Shown piece by piece: positions 25,442-33,544 of a stretch of 64,000 nt of DNA (the stretch's first letter is position 1; each line of letters begins with the position of its first letter). The position numbers and the translations under genes are program-made. The notes under the pieces are model-generated. The model was not told the DNA's origin and ran no database searches. It saw only the letters and a program-made list of their open reading frames with translations. This DNA comes from Nitrospirota bacterium. GTDB taxonomy: Bacteria; Nitrospirota; Leptospirillia; Leptospirillales; Leptospirillaceae. The DNA is taken from assembly GCA_023481175.1 (NCBI GenBank), contig JAMCWM010000026.1:1-64000 (forward strand), written 5' to 3'.

Positions 25442-25537
25442 ATGTCGGGGATCATGAAAGAGGTCGGTGCGAAGAGGCTGCCGGAAGAGTTTGCGAGGGG
25501 GCATCCTGATCGCCACGAAGAGGAACGGGATCCGTAA
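25442..25537 (+). CDS. Possible 31-residue leader ORF
   Basis: AAGGAG lies about ten bases before the ATG at 25442. The 31 codons begin MSGIMKEVGAKRLPEEF, end in a His/Glu-rich RHEEERDP and stop at TAA 25535-25537. The good ribosome site is the main argument; there is no homologue I recognise. It precedes the copper island by about 70 bases and could be a leader peptide, or chance. Confidence 0.28.
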   Translation: MSGIMKEVGAKRLPEEFARGHPDRHEEERDP

Positions 25538-25610
25538 AAAAAGCCCCCGACAGAAGGACGGACGACTCTGCCTCTTGACACGATCCCAGAGATGCTCCAT
25601 GCTTTTGCCT

Positions 25611-26039
25611 ATGAATAGGATTGGAAGGTTCAGGAAAAATTTTGTCTGGCTCGTTTTTCTTGTGGGGTTCGTCTGGCTTCTTCCGGGAACCGGAACACCG
25701 CCTGCCGCTTATGCCATGTCTCCGATGGGAGCGTCTCTCCATTCCTCAAAAGGGACGACCCCCTCTTCCTGCCCGATGAAGGGGCGCCTTCCCTGTTGTC
25801 GCCACAAGGCCCAGGTCTCCCTCTGCCGGGCCTCGCTATGCGACCTTTGCCTTCTGTCCCATCCCCGTCTGCCGGGGATCGTCTCACAAACCCAAAGGCT
25901 TCAGGCGCCTCTCGCGCGCGTCTTCATCGCTTTCGAATCCGTCCTCCCGGCGGCTTTCCACAACGGGATTCCGATACGCGCGCCCTTTCCCCCCCGATTT
26001 TCCTTTGCCCCCTCGGTGAATCGCCCTCTCCTGATCTGA
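25611..26039 (+). CDS. Small exported Cys/His-containing protein heading the copper island
   Basis: A 142-aa protein with a clear signal peptide: RKN, the hydrophobic FVWLVFLVGFVWLLPG, and a cut after AYA. The mature part starts MSPMGASLHSS and contains SCPMKGRLPCCRHK and CRASLCDLCLL, that is seven cysteines plus Met and His in a short span. The composition suits metal binding, and small exported proteins of this kind (CopL-like) are common upstream of copper operons, but no family is certain. TTGACA at 25575-25580 may belong to its promoter. It is followed 60 bases later by the cusC-type gene. Confidence 0.6.
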   Translation: MNRIGRFRKNFVWLVFLVGFVWLLPGTGTPPAAYAMSPMGASLHSSKGTTPSSCPMKGRLPCCRHKAQVSLCRASLCDLCLLSHPRLPGIVSQTQRLQAPLARVFIAFESVLPAAFHNGIPIRAPFPPRFSFAPSVNRPLLI

Positions 26040-26098
26040 GATCCCCCCGTTCGATAAAAACCGGTTTTTCACACCGTTTTTTAACATGGGGAGGATTT

Positions 26099-27526
26099 AT
26101 GGCATTCCTTTGGATTTTGTTCTTCGGGGGAAACCCCCCTAAAGGGTTTCCCCCCTTCAAGACCAGACAGCAATTGGCCATTCACAACGCCCGAAATATC
26201 GCCCATCTCCTGATTTGCCTGGCAGGGCTTCTGTCCATTTCGATGCCGTGGAGCTTCGAATCGGCCCTGGCGTGGGCCGATTCGCCTCCCGCTTTGGAAG
26301 TTCTCCCTCACCCGGGGGCCTCCCTCCCTGTCCTCACTCTCGATCAGGCCATTCGTCAGGCCCTGGACAGGAACCCGGAACTCGCCCGCGACAAAGCCGT
26401 CATCGCCCGGAACAAAGCCCGATCTGTCGAGGTCAGGGAACTTCCTGATCCCAGGATCGTCGTAGGGGAGGAGTATTTCCCCATCAGCTTCGACATGGGG
26501 GAAAGCCTCCTGGCCATGACAACCGTGGGGATACGACAGGACTTCTCCCCGTGGGGAAAGAGAGCTCTTGTCGGCCGAAGCGCCCGTAAAAAGGAAGCCG
26601 CTTCCCGATGGGAGCTGGAGGACAAGAAGGCTTCTCTCGTCCGAAACATCCGCCTCGCCTGGCTCGACTATGTCGGGGCCCGGCGGACCCGGGATTTTCT
26701 CAAGTCGATCGGTGCGCTCTGGGAGAAAGCCTTTCAGGCGGCCCTGGTCCGCTATCGTCAGGGGATCGGCCCGGAATCGGACGTCCTTTCGGCCCAGTTT
26801 CAGAAAGACGACATTCGGGACAGGCAGGAAGGCCTTCGGATCCAGGAGGAAGAAAGTCTCCATCGCCTGATGCGCCTCATGCATTTCTTCCGGCCCTTCC
26901 GGATATCGTCCGAGGAGCCGCGCATTCCGGATCCCTTGCCGGAGGCCGTCCTTCTTGAGCGGCTCGAGGCCCACCCGTCCCTCGAATCCCGGGACGCGAG
27001 AGATGCCTCCCAGGCCCTTCTCGTCCGGGCCGCCGAAAAAGACAAGATTCCCGCGTTCAGCGTCGAAGGCGACTACAACTATTTCATGGGACCGAGTCCG
27101 ATCACGGCGACACCCAACCTGTTTTCCCTCGTGCTGACCTTCAACCTTCCGGTTCGCCCCGGAGAGCGCCAGGACCAGAAGATCGCGGAAAGCGAGCATG
27201 AACTGGAAGCTCTTGAAGCCGAACGGGAAAATCTGCGCCAGAAACTCATCGAAGAGATCCGGAATACGGAAGAGGCCTACCGGCTCCTCGGACGACGGGC
27301 GGTTCTTCTGCGTCAGGATCTCCTTCCGGAGGCCGACAGGAATATGGACGCCGCGTTGATCGGCTACAGAACCGGCACGGAAGGGATGGGACAGGTCCTG
27401 TCCGCGATGAAAAAGGTCGAGACGACCGGAATCCGCGAACTTTCCAACCGCATAGACCGGCTCAAGACAAAGGCCGAGCTTTCCTATCTGGCCGGAGCGA
27501 CTCAGGGAGGATCCCGTGAACCGTAA
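26099..27526 (+). CDS. CusC-type outer-membrane efflux channel (TolC family)
   Basis: A 475-aa outer-membrane factor. After an N-terminal export region (hydrophobic core HLLICLAGLLSISMPW near residues 38-53), it has the TolC repeats: TLDQAIRQALDRNPELARDKA, long coiled helices, LFSLVLTFNLPV and a second ...RQDLLPEADRNMDAALIGYRTG half. It forms the outer-membrane exit for the Cu/Ag pump. GGGGAGGA precedes the ATG at 26099. The first 20 codons contain a perfect hairpin (26126-26154), and the signal peptide begins unusually late, so a downstream start cannot be excluded. It overlaps cusB by 11 bases. Confidence 0.87.
   Translation: MAFLWILFFGGNPPKGFPPFKTRQQLAIHNARNIAHLLICLAGLLSISMPWSFESALAWADSPPALEVLPHPGASLPVLTLDQAIRQALDRNPELARDKAVIARNKARSVEVRELPDPRIVVGEEYFPISFDMGESLLAMTTVGIRQDFSPWGKRALVGRSARKKEAASRWELEDKKASLVRNIRLAWLDYVGARRTRDFLKSIGALWEKAFQAALVRYRQGIGPESDVLSAQFQKDDIRDRQEGLRIQEEESLHRLMRLMHFFRPFRISSEEPRIPDPLPEAVLLERLEAHPSLESRDARDASQALLVRAAEKDKIPAFSVEGDYNYFMGPSPITATPNLFSLVLTFNLPVRPGERQDQKIAESEHELEALEAERENLRQKLIEEIRNTEEAYRLLGRRAVLLRQDLLPEADRNMDAALIGYRTGTEGMGQVLSAMKKVETTGIRELSNRIDRLKTKAELSYLAGATQGGSREP
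26126..26154 (+). promoter_or_regulatory. Perfect 11-bp hairpin inside the start of the cusC-type gene
   Basis: GGGGGAAACCC at 26126-26136 pairs exactly with GGGTTTCCCCC at 26144-26154 around a seven-base CCCTAAA loop. There is no T-run, so it is not a simple terminator. It lies 27 bases after the chosen ATG and could act on translation or mRNA stability. Confidence 0.5.
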
Positions 27527-28775
27527 ATTCATTTCTCTTGTTGTTGTTCTTTCCCTCGCGGCCGGAGTCGCGATCGGCGCCATCGGGGTCCGGTGGTTTT
27601 TTCATACCAAAAATCTGGAGTCAAAAGACCGGCGCTCTCCGGGACAATCGGGACCCACCATCCTCTACTGGCGCAACCCGATGAATGCCAGCATCCATTC
27701 GGACCATCCGATGAAGGACAACATGGGCATGGACTACATTCCCGTCTATGCCGAGCCTTCGGAATCCAACAAAAAATCCGTATCGGTGGACCCCCGGATC
27801 CGGCAAACGCTGGGAATAAGGGTCGTCCCTGTGGTGCGGCGGACCTTTTCGCGCACGATTCATGCGGCGGCGACCGTCGGCTTCGACAGGCACCGGAGCC
27901 GGACGGTGTCGACACGGTTCCGGGGCTTTATCCAGGAACTGTCCGTCCGGGCGCCGGGAGACGCCATCCGCAAGAATGACCTTCTGGCCCGTGTCTATTC
28001 TCCCGAACTCGCCAGTACCGAGGACGAAGCACTGATCGCCCTCGGTGCGACCCGTGCCGATCCGGCATCCGGCGACAACCGAAAACTTTTTGAAGCCGCC
28101 CGGGAACGACTCCGTCTCCTGGGAGTTCCGGATTCAGAGATCGACCGGCTGGAGAAAACCGGGAAGCCGCAGTCGGTCATCCCGGTCCGTTCGCCCTATT
28201 CAGGGACCGTGTCATCGATTTCCGTTCGCGTGGGAGGCGCGATTCTACCGGGCATGACGCTGATGACCCTGGAGGATCTCACCCGGGTCTGGGTCGATGT
28301 GGCTCTTTACCCCGCCCAGCTGGCCTGGGTCAAGCCGGGAGATCGTGTGGCTCTCCGGGTTCCGGCCATGCCTTCCAGGATTTATCGGGGAATCCTCCGC
28401 TTCGCGGATCCGGAACTCAACGGCAAGAGCCGGACCGTCCGGGCCCGGGTCCTTGTCGACAACCCGGACGGGTTCCTGAAGCCCGGGATGTATCTCGAGG
28501 CCACCTTGCATCCGGATCCCCTTTCCAATGTTCTTGTCATTCCCCGGGAGGCCCTGATCCGCACGGGAACAAAGACAGTCGTGATCACCGAAATCGGACG
28601 GGGACACTTCCGGCCGGCAAGCGTGACCGTCGGCGCCCGCTCCTCACATTGGGTCGAAGTCCTTTCCGGACTTTTTGAAGGAGACAAGGTGGTCGTCAGC
28701 GGAGAGTTCCTCCTCGATGCCGAATCCCGGTTCGAAAACGTGTCCGAACGGATGGCGAAAGGGGGAAGGCCATGA
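27516..28775 (+). CDS. cusB: CusB-type periplasmic adaptor
   Basis: A 419-aa membrane-fusion protein. An N-terminal anchor (FISLVVVLSLAAGVAIGAIG) is followed by a heavy-metal-binding domain (ILYWRNPMNASIHSDHP...GMDYIPVY, residues about 49-79), then the beta-barrel/lipoyl regions with VSVDPRIRQTLGI, PYSGTVSSISVRVGGAILPG and FLKPGMYLEATL. CusB links CusA to CusC and passes Cu(I)/Ag(I). It starts with GTG inside the end of the upstream gene. The stop overlaps cusA in ATGA. Confidence 0.92.
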   Translation: MNRKFISLVVVLSLAAGVAIGAIGVRWFFHTKNLESKDRRSPGQSGPTILYWRNPMNASIHSDHPMKDNMGMDYIPVYAEPSESNKKSVSVDPRIRQTLGIRVVPVVRRTFSRTIHAAATVGFDRHRSRTVSTRFRGFIQELSVRAPGDAIRKNDLLARVYSPELASTEDEALIALGATRADPASGDNRKLFEAARERLRLLGVPDSEIDRLEKTGKPQSVIPVRSPYSGTVSSISVRVGGAILPGMTLMTLEDLTRVWVDVALYPAQLAWVKPGDRVALRVPAMPSRIYRGILRFADPELNGKSRTVRARVLVDNPDGFLKPGMYLEATLHPDPLSNVLVIPREALIRTGTKTVVITEIGRGHFRPASVTVGARSSHWVEVLSGLFEGDKVVVSGEFLLDAESRFENVSERMAKGGRP

Positions 28776-31700
28776 TCGCGCGCATCATCGATTTGTCGAT
28801 CCGGAGGAGATACTGGGTCCTCGCCCTGTCGCTCCTTCTGCTGGGGTGGGGCGCGGTCTCCCTGATCGAAAGTCCCCTCGACGCCATTCCGGACCTCTCC
28901 GACACCCAGGTCATCGTCAAGACCGTCTACCAGGGGCAGCCCCCGTCCGTCGTGGAAAACCAGGTCACCTATCCCCTTGCGACCGCTTTCCTGACGATCC
29001 CCGGGGTCCGGCATGTCCGGGGTTACTCCGACTTCGGAAACTCCCTCATCTACATTCTGTTCAAGGAAGGAACCGATCAATACTGGGCGCGCTCCCGGGT
29101 CCTGGAATACCTGAATCAGGCGGAAAGCCGCCTTCCGCAGGGGGTCACCGCCACGCTGGGACCCGACGCCACCGGCCTGGGATGGGTTTATGAGTACGCT
29201 CTTGTCGATCGCACCCACCGATACGATCTCTCCAGGCTTCGGGCTCTCCAGGACTGGTTTATGAAATTCGAACTCCAGAGCATCCGCGGAGTGGCGGAGG
29301 TCGCTCCCGTCGGCGGGATGGTGAAGGAATTCCAGGTCGAAGTGGACCCCTTGAAGCTTCTCGCCTACCACGTCAGCCTCCCCCGGGTGGAGCGGGCGAT
29401 CCGGGCTTCGAACGGGGATGTGGGCGGGTCGGTCGTGGATATGGGCGAAGCCCAGTACATGGTCCGGACCCGCGGATACATCCGTTCCCTTTCGGACATC
29501 CGGAACATCCCGCTCGCGGTCGGGGTCCGGGGGGACCCGGTCCGTCTTTCCGACGTGGCCGACGTCCATTTCGGCCCCGAACTGAGACAGGGGGTGGCGG
29601 AGCTCGATGGCAAGGGCGAAGTCATCGGCGGCATCGTCATCGTCCGGGGCGGCTCCAATGCGCTCGACGTCATCCGGGAGGTGAAGAAAAAGATCAGGTC
29701 GCTTTCCCCGATGCTGCCCCCCGGGGTCGAGGTCGTCACAACATACGACCGTTCGCGGCTGATCCAAAACAGCATCCGGAATCTTCTGGAAAAACTCCTG
29801 GAAGAGTCGATTGCGGTGTCCCTGGTCTGCCTTTTGTTCCTGTCCCGGATCCGATCCTCCCTGGTGGCGATCCTGAGCCTTCCGGTCGGAATTTTTGCGG
29901 CCTTCGTCCTGATGGCCCGCCAGGGCCTCACCGCCAACATCATGTCTCTCGGCGGAATAGCGGTATCCGTCGGGGTGATGGTGGACGCGGCGATCGTGAT
30001 GATCGAGAACATGCACAAACACCGGGAGCACGGGGGGGACGCGGAAAGTCCCTGGAACACGGCTCTCCGCTCCGCCCGGGAAGTGGGACCGTCTCTTTTC
30101 TTCTCGCTTCTTGTCATCACGGTTTCGTTTCTTCCGATTTTCGCCCTTCAGGAACAGGAAGGCCGGCTCTTCAAACCCCTGGCGTTCACTAAAACCTACT
30201 CCATCGCCATTTCGGCCGCCCTTTCGATCACGCTGGTCCCGGTCCTGATGGGATTTCTGATCCGGGGAAGGATCGCTCCGGAACAGGACAACCCCCTCAA
30301 CCGGATCCTGATCTCTCTCTATAGGCCGGTGATCGGATGGGCGCTCAAACACCGTCGCTTCACGCTTCTGATGGCCGGAGGGCTGCTCTTGACGGCTGTC
30401 ATACCCCTTTTGCATCTGGGGACGGAATTCATGCCCCCGCTCTATGAGGGCGATCTTCTGTATATGCCGACCCTGACGCCCGGCGTTTCCGTGGGAGAGT
30501 CGGCCCATCTTCTCCAGATCACCGATCGCCTGATCCGTACCGTTCCGGAAGTGGATCGGGTCTTCGGGCAATCGGGCCGCGCGGAAACCGCGACCGACTC
30601 GGCGCACCTCACGATGTTCGACACGGTCGTAACCCTCAAGCCCCGGAGCCGGTGGCGCCCCGGGATGACCCTTTCCCGCCTCAGGGAAGACCTCGACCGG
30701 GTCGTCGCGCTTCCGGGGGTCTCGAACATCTGGACGATGCCGATCATCAACCGGGTCAACATGCTGTCGACCGGGATCAAGTCTCCGCTCGGCCTCAAGG
30801 TCACGTCCCCTTCCCTCGACACGATCGACCGGGTCGACCGGCAAATCCGGAACGTGTTGCAAAAGCTTCCGGAAACCGCCTCGGTGTATGCCGACCGGCT
30901 TACGGGAGGACGCTATATTTCGGTGGACATCCATCGGGTCCGCGCGGCCCGGTACGGACTGAACGTCGACGACGTGAACCGCATGGTTCGCACCGCCATC
31001 GGCGGAGAGACGTTGACGACAGTGGTCCGGGGCCGCGAACGTTTTCCCGTGAACCTCCGGTTCCCCCGGGATGAGAGAGGATCTCTGGACGCCATCGGGT
31101 CCTTGCCGGTTTCCACGCCGGGCGGGGGGCAGGTGCCCCTTTCCCGGCTCGCCTCTCTCGCGATCGAAGACGGGCCGACCATGATCAAAACCGAAAATGC
31201 CCGGCTGACGGGGTGGATTTACATCGACATCAAGGGAGGCGACCTGGGGGGGTATGTTTCCCGCGCCAGAAAGGCGATCGCCCGTTCCGTCGCCCTTCCG
31301 CCGGGAACGACCCTCACCTGGTCCGGACAGTACACCTCGATCGAGCGGGCCCGCAAGAGGCTGGCTCTCGTGCTGCCCTTCACCCTCCTGATCATCGTCG
31401 CCCTTCTTTATGTCCATTTCCGAAGCGTCGCCAAGACGGGCATCGTTCTTTTGTCCCTGCCGTTCGCTGTCCTCGGCAGCCTGTGGTTTCTCTATGGCCT
31501 TCATTACCGGCTGTCGGTGGCCGTGGTCACCGGAATGATCGCGTTGGCCGGCGTGGCGGTCGAATTCGGGATCGTGATGATCCTGTATCTCGACCGGTCC
31601 GTCGAGCGGCGCATGGAGGAAGGAAGGCTCGCGACGCCGGAGGACCTCGATCGGGCGATCGTCGAGGGAACCCTCTATCGTCTCCGGCCGATCGCCATGA

Positions 31701-31921
31701 CGGGAACCGTGATCCTCGCGGGTCTTCTTCCGATCATGGTGAGTCACGGGACCGGGTCGGACGTCATGAAACGGATCGCCGCCCCGATGGTCGGCGGAAT
31801 GGTGACGGCGATCGCACTGAGCCTTCTGGTGATCCCCGTGCTTTACAGACTGTGGAGGCAGAGGCCGACATCCGCCGCATCGGTGCAAGCGGCGGACAGG
31901 AGCGGGGATCTCCGCAACTGA
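28772..31921 (+). CDS. cusA: CusA-type heavy-metal RND efflux pump
   Basis: A 1049-aa HME-RND transporter of the inner membrane, driven by protons. It has 12 spans with two large periplasmic loops. The first span region reads RRRYWVLALSLLLLGWG, the first porter domain opens PLDAIPDLSDTQVIV, and the TM4 acidic segment reads GGIAVSVGVMVDAAIVMIEN. MLSTGIKSPLGLKV is closer to CusA (Cu/Ag) than to the zinc pump CzcA. Methionines in the cleft suit Cu(I)/Ag(I). Start ATG overlaps the cusB stop by four bases. The cusF-type gene follows 51 bases downstream. Confidence 0.94.
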   Translation: MIARIIDLSIRRRYWVLALSLLLLGWGAVSLIESPLDAIPDLSDTQVIVKTVYQGQPPSVVENQVTYPLATAFLTIPGVRHVRGYSDFGNSLIYILFKEGTDQYWARSRVLEYLNQAESRLPQGVTATLGPDATGLGWVYEYALVDRTHRYDLSRLRALQDWFMKFELQSIRGVAEVAPVGGMVKEFQVEVDPLKLLAYHVSLPRVERAIRASNGDVGGSVVDMGEAQYMVRTRGYIRSLSDIRNIPLAVGVRGDPVRLSDVADVHFGPELRQGVAELDGKGEVIGGIVIVRGGSNALDVIREVKKKIRSLSPMLPPGVEVVTTYDRSRLIQNSIRNLLEKLLEESIAVSLVCLLFLSRIRSSLVAILSLPVGIFAAFVLMARQGLTANIMSLGGIAVSVGVMVDAAIVMIENMHKHREHGGDAESPWNTALRSAREVGPSLFFSLLVITVSFLPIFALQEQEGRLFKPLAFTKTYSIAISAALSITLVPVLMGFLIRGRIAPEQDNPLNRILISLYRPVIGWALKHRRFTLLMAGGLLLTAVIPLLHLGTEFMPPLYEGDLLYMPTLTPGVSVGESAHLLQITDRLIRTVPEVDRVFGQSGRAETATDSAHLTMFDTVVTLKPRSRWRPGMTLSRLREDLDRVVALPGVSNIWTMPIINRVNMLSTGIKSPLGLKVTSPSLDTIDRVDRQIRNVLQKLPETASVYADRLTGGRYISVDIHRVRAARYGLNVDDVNRMVRTAIGGETLTTVVRGRERFPVNLRFPRDERGSLDAIGSLPVSTPGGGQVPLSRLASLAIEDGPTMIKTENARLTGWIYIDIKGGDLGGYVSRARKAIARSVALPPGTTLTWSGQYTSIERARKRLALVLPFTLLIIVALLYVHFRSVAKTGIVLLSLPFAVLGSLWFLYGLHYRLSVAVVTGMIALAGVAVEFGIVMILYLDRSVERRMEEGRLATPEDLDRAIVEGTLYRLRPIAMTGTVILAGLLPIMVSHGTGSDVMKRIAAPMVGGMVTAIALSLLVIPVLYRLWRQRPTSAASVQAADRSGDLRN

Positions 31922-31972
31922 AGGGGAGGGTCCCCTTCATTCGCAGTACTAACTTCTCAAAGGAGGAAAATC

Positions 31973-32356
31973 ATGAATCGCCTGGCAAAACGGATGACAG
32001 CAGTGACGGGAACGTTCTTCGGAGTGATCCTTGCCGGCACGGTGGCCGTGGCGGACGACACGGGGGAGATGAACGGGATGCCGGGCATGACGTCCGGGAG
32101 GGGCGGACATGCCGCCGCGCAGGCTTTGGTCGGTCACGGCAGGGGAGTCGTAAAAAACATTGATCCGAAGGCCGGGACGGTCACCGTCAAACACGGGCCG
32201 ATCAAGGAGTTCGGCTGGAGCGGCATGACCATGACCTTCAGCGTAAAACATCGATCTTTCCTGACCCCTCTCAAGAAGGGAGATCCTGTCGCCTTCGAGG
32301 TGACAAAGGACAGGGAGGGTCATTACACGATCACGAAGATCCGTCTGGTACATTGA
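31973..32356 (+). CDS. cusF: CusF-type periplasmic copper chaperone
   Basis: A 127-aa exported protein with a signal peptide (cut near VAVA). A Met/Gly/His-rich segment (GEMNGMPGMTSG) follows, and then the CusF OB fold: GVVKNIDPKAGTVTVKH, GWSGMTMTFSVK and PLKKGDPVAFEV. The His, Trp and two Met that bind Cu(I) or Ag(I) by cation-pi and thioether contacts are present in KHGPIKEFGWSGMTM. CusF hands metal to CusB. A strong AAAGGAGGAAAATC precedes the ATG. Confidence 0.93.
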   Translation: MNRLAKRMTAVTGTFFGVILAGTVAVADDTGEMNGMPGMTSGRGGHAAAQALVGHGRGVVKNIDPKAGTVTVKHGPIKEFGWSGMTMTFSVKHRSFLTPLKKGDPVAFEVTKDREGHYTITKIRLVH

Positions 32357-32378
32357 AGAAGGGCACAGGGAGGAAAAA

Positions 32379-32750
32379 ATGATGGACCGGAGGCAGGCTT
32401 TAAAAAAGATGATCGTGACGGCGGCGGCGATTGTGTTTTACCGCCTTCTGGCCGTGGAGGGGAAGGCTCAGGCCGGGCCCGCCCCCTCGCCCCCGCCCCG
32501 CAAGGTCGACAAAAAGACCGCCCATTACCAGGACCGTCCGCTGGATGGGAAGATGTGCATGAATTGCCGGTATTTCGTCCCCCCCGAGGGGATGTCGTCC
32601 ATGATGGACAACATGCGACAGGGCATGGGGGGAATGAATGGCATGAACGGCTCAGGGAGCATGGGAAGAATGATGGCGGGAGAATGCACGGTTGTCGCCG
32701 GTCCGATCAGTCCCATGGGGTATTGCCGATTCTATCAGGAAATACGCTGA
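32379..32750 (+). CDS. HiPIP-family iron-sulfur protein with a methionine-rich insert
   Basis: A 123-aa exported protein. DRRQALKK near the start followed by MIVTAAAIVFYRLLAV is a Tat-like signal. Cysteines at 60, 63, 103 and 116 in MCMNCRYF, GECTV and PMGYCRFY match the four-cysteine cluster of high-potential iron-sulfur proteins (CxxC ... C ... C). Between the second and third cysteines, residues 72-99 are an insert with ten methionines interspersed with Gly, Asn and Ser (MSSMMDNMRQGMGGMNGMNG). HiPIPs are small periplasmic electron carriers. The Met-rich loop suggests a copper site, which is inference. The gene follows cusF by 22 bases with AGGGAGGAAAA as ribosome site. Confidence 0.85.
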   Translation: MMDRRQALKKMIVTAAAIVFYRLLAVEGKAQAGPAPSPPPRKVDKKTAHYQDRPLDGKMCMNCRYFVPPEGMSSMMDNMRQGMGGMNGMNGSGSMGRMMAGECTVVAGPISPMGYCRFYQEIR

Positions 32751-32880
32751 CCGGGTCCGGGGAGGATAAACATGTCCGGTCGGGTCCGGAGAAAGACAGG
32801 CACATCGACTCTTTCGTGTCCGACGACTGAAAGAGAGGCCTGTCCGATGGCCAACAGTCTCTGCGGAAGGAGAAATCGTC

Positions 32881-33291
32881 ATGAACATGCGTCTTGTACT
32901 GGTGGCTGTTATTGTTATTCTGTTGGGGCTGTCCCCGGCGCTCGCGAATGCCGCCAATCCTTACACAATCCTGATGGATCAACGGATGGAGCAAGCCCAG
33001 CACAAGCTGGATCTGGCCCGGAAAAAGGAAGGAGCGGAACGGGAAAAACTGGTCCTCCAGAATCTTGATCTCATGAAGAAGAACCTCGGTCTGATGTCCA
33101 AAAATATGGAGAAAATGGACAATCGACTGGAAAAAATGATCCCGAAATACCGAAGCCTGCATCACCGTCGCATGGCGGAAATGATGCAAGCCATGATCGA
33201 GGAACACCGGTACGTTCTTGCCGTTCTGAAACAGATGGTGGAAGGAGTGGAACTTCGCCATCCTTCTTTGAACAAGGGCGCCGGGAAATAG
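32881..33291 (+). CDS. Exported Met-rich helical protein, unknown family
   Basis: A 136-aa protein with a signal peptide (LVLVAVIVILLGLSPALANA). The mature part is almost all helix, with heptad-like patterning: MEQAQHKLDLARKKEGAE, LMKKNLGLMSKNMEKM, HHRRMAEMMQAMIEEHR. It holds many Met and several His, as in CopM/CnrX-like or Spy-like periplasmic sensors and chaperones, but no family is certain. A GGAAGGAGAAATCGTC ribosome site precedes. It lies inside the copper island and probably binds copper or protects periplasmic proteins; both are inference. Confidence 0.7.
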   Translation: MNMRLVLVAVIVILLGLSPALANAANPYTILMDQRMEQAQHKLDLARKKEGAEREKLVLQNLDLMKKNLGLMSKNMEKMDNRLEKMIPKYRSLHHRRMAEMMQAMIEEHRYVLAVLKQMVEGVELRHPSLNKGAGK

Positions 33292-33544
33292 ATCGGGAAG
33301 AGGGAAAGCCCGGAGGGAGGGGATCCCGCCTTCCGGGCAATGGGGATCGGAGACAGGTCCGTTCATCCCGGAGAAGAATTGATCGTTTCCCCGAGAAACG
33401 GGCGGGGGAACAAGAGGCCGTGATATCCCCGCATGGCTACGTGTTTTTGGGGAAAAACAGTCAAGAGGTGTCCGGTTCGGCGAAAGCGGCAACTAAAGAC
33501 AAAAATCGCCGAAACCCCAAAGTCAGGCAACACGGGAGACAAAG
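33292..33544. other. Gap before copA with a hairpin
   Basis: GCCCGGA at 33308-33314 pairs with TCCGGGC at 33332-33338, a likely stop or pause of the upstream unit, though no T-run follows. The remaining 200 bases would hold the copA promoter. GGGAGACAAAG precedes the ATG at 33545. Confidence 0.4.

Noticed and set aside
26126-26154. Hairpin in the cusC-type leader as a rho-independent terminator
   Set aside because: The stem is perfect but no T-run follows, and the coding frame continues through it.
28382-31888. 1168-codon minus-strand frame opposite cusA
   Set aside because: An antisense shadow caused by GC-biased third positions; Asp/His/Arg/Gly-rich composition with no family, while cusA is certain.
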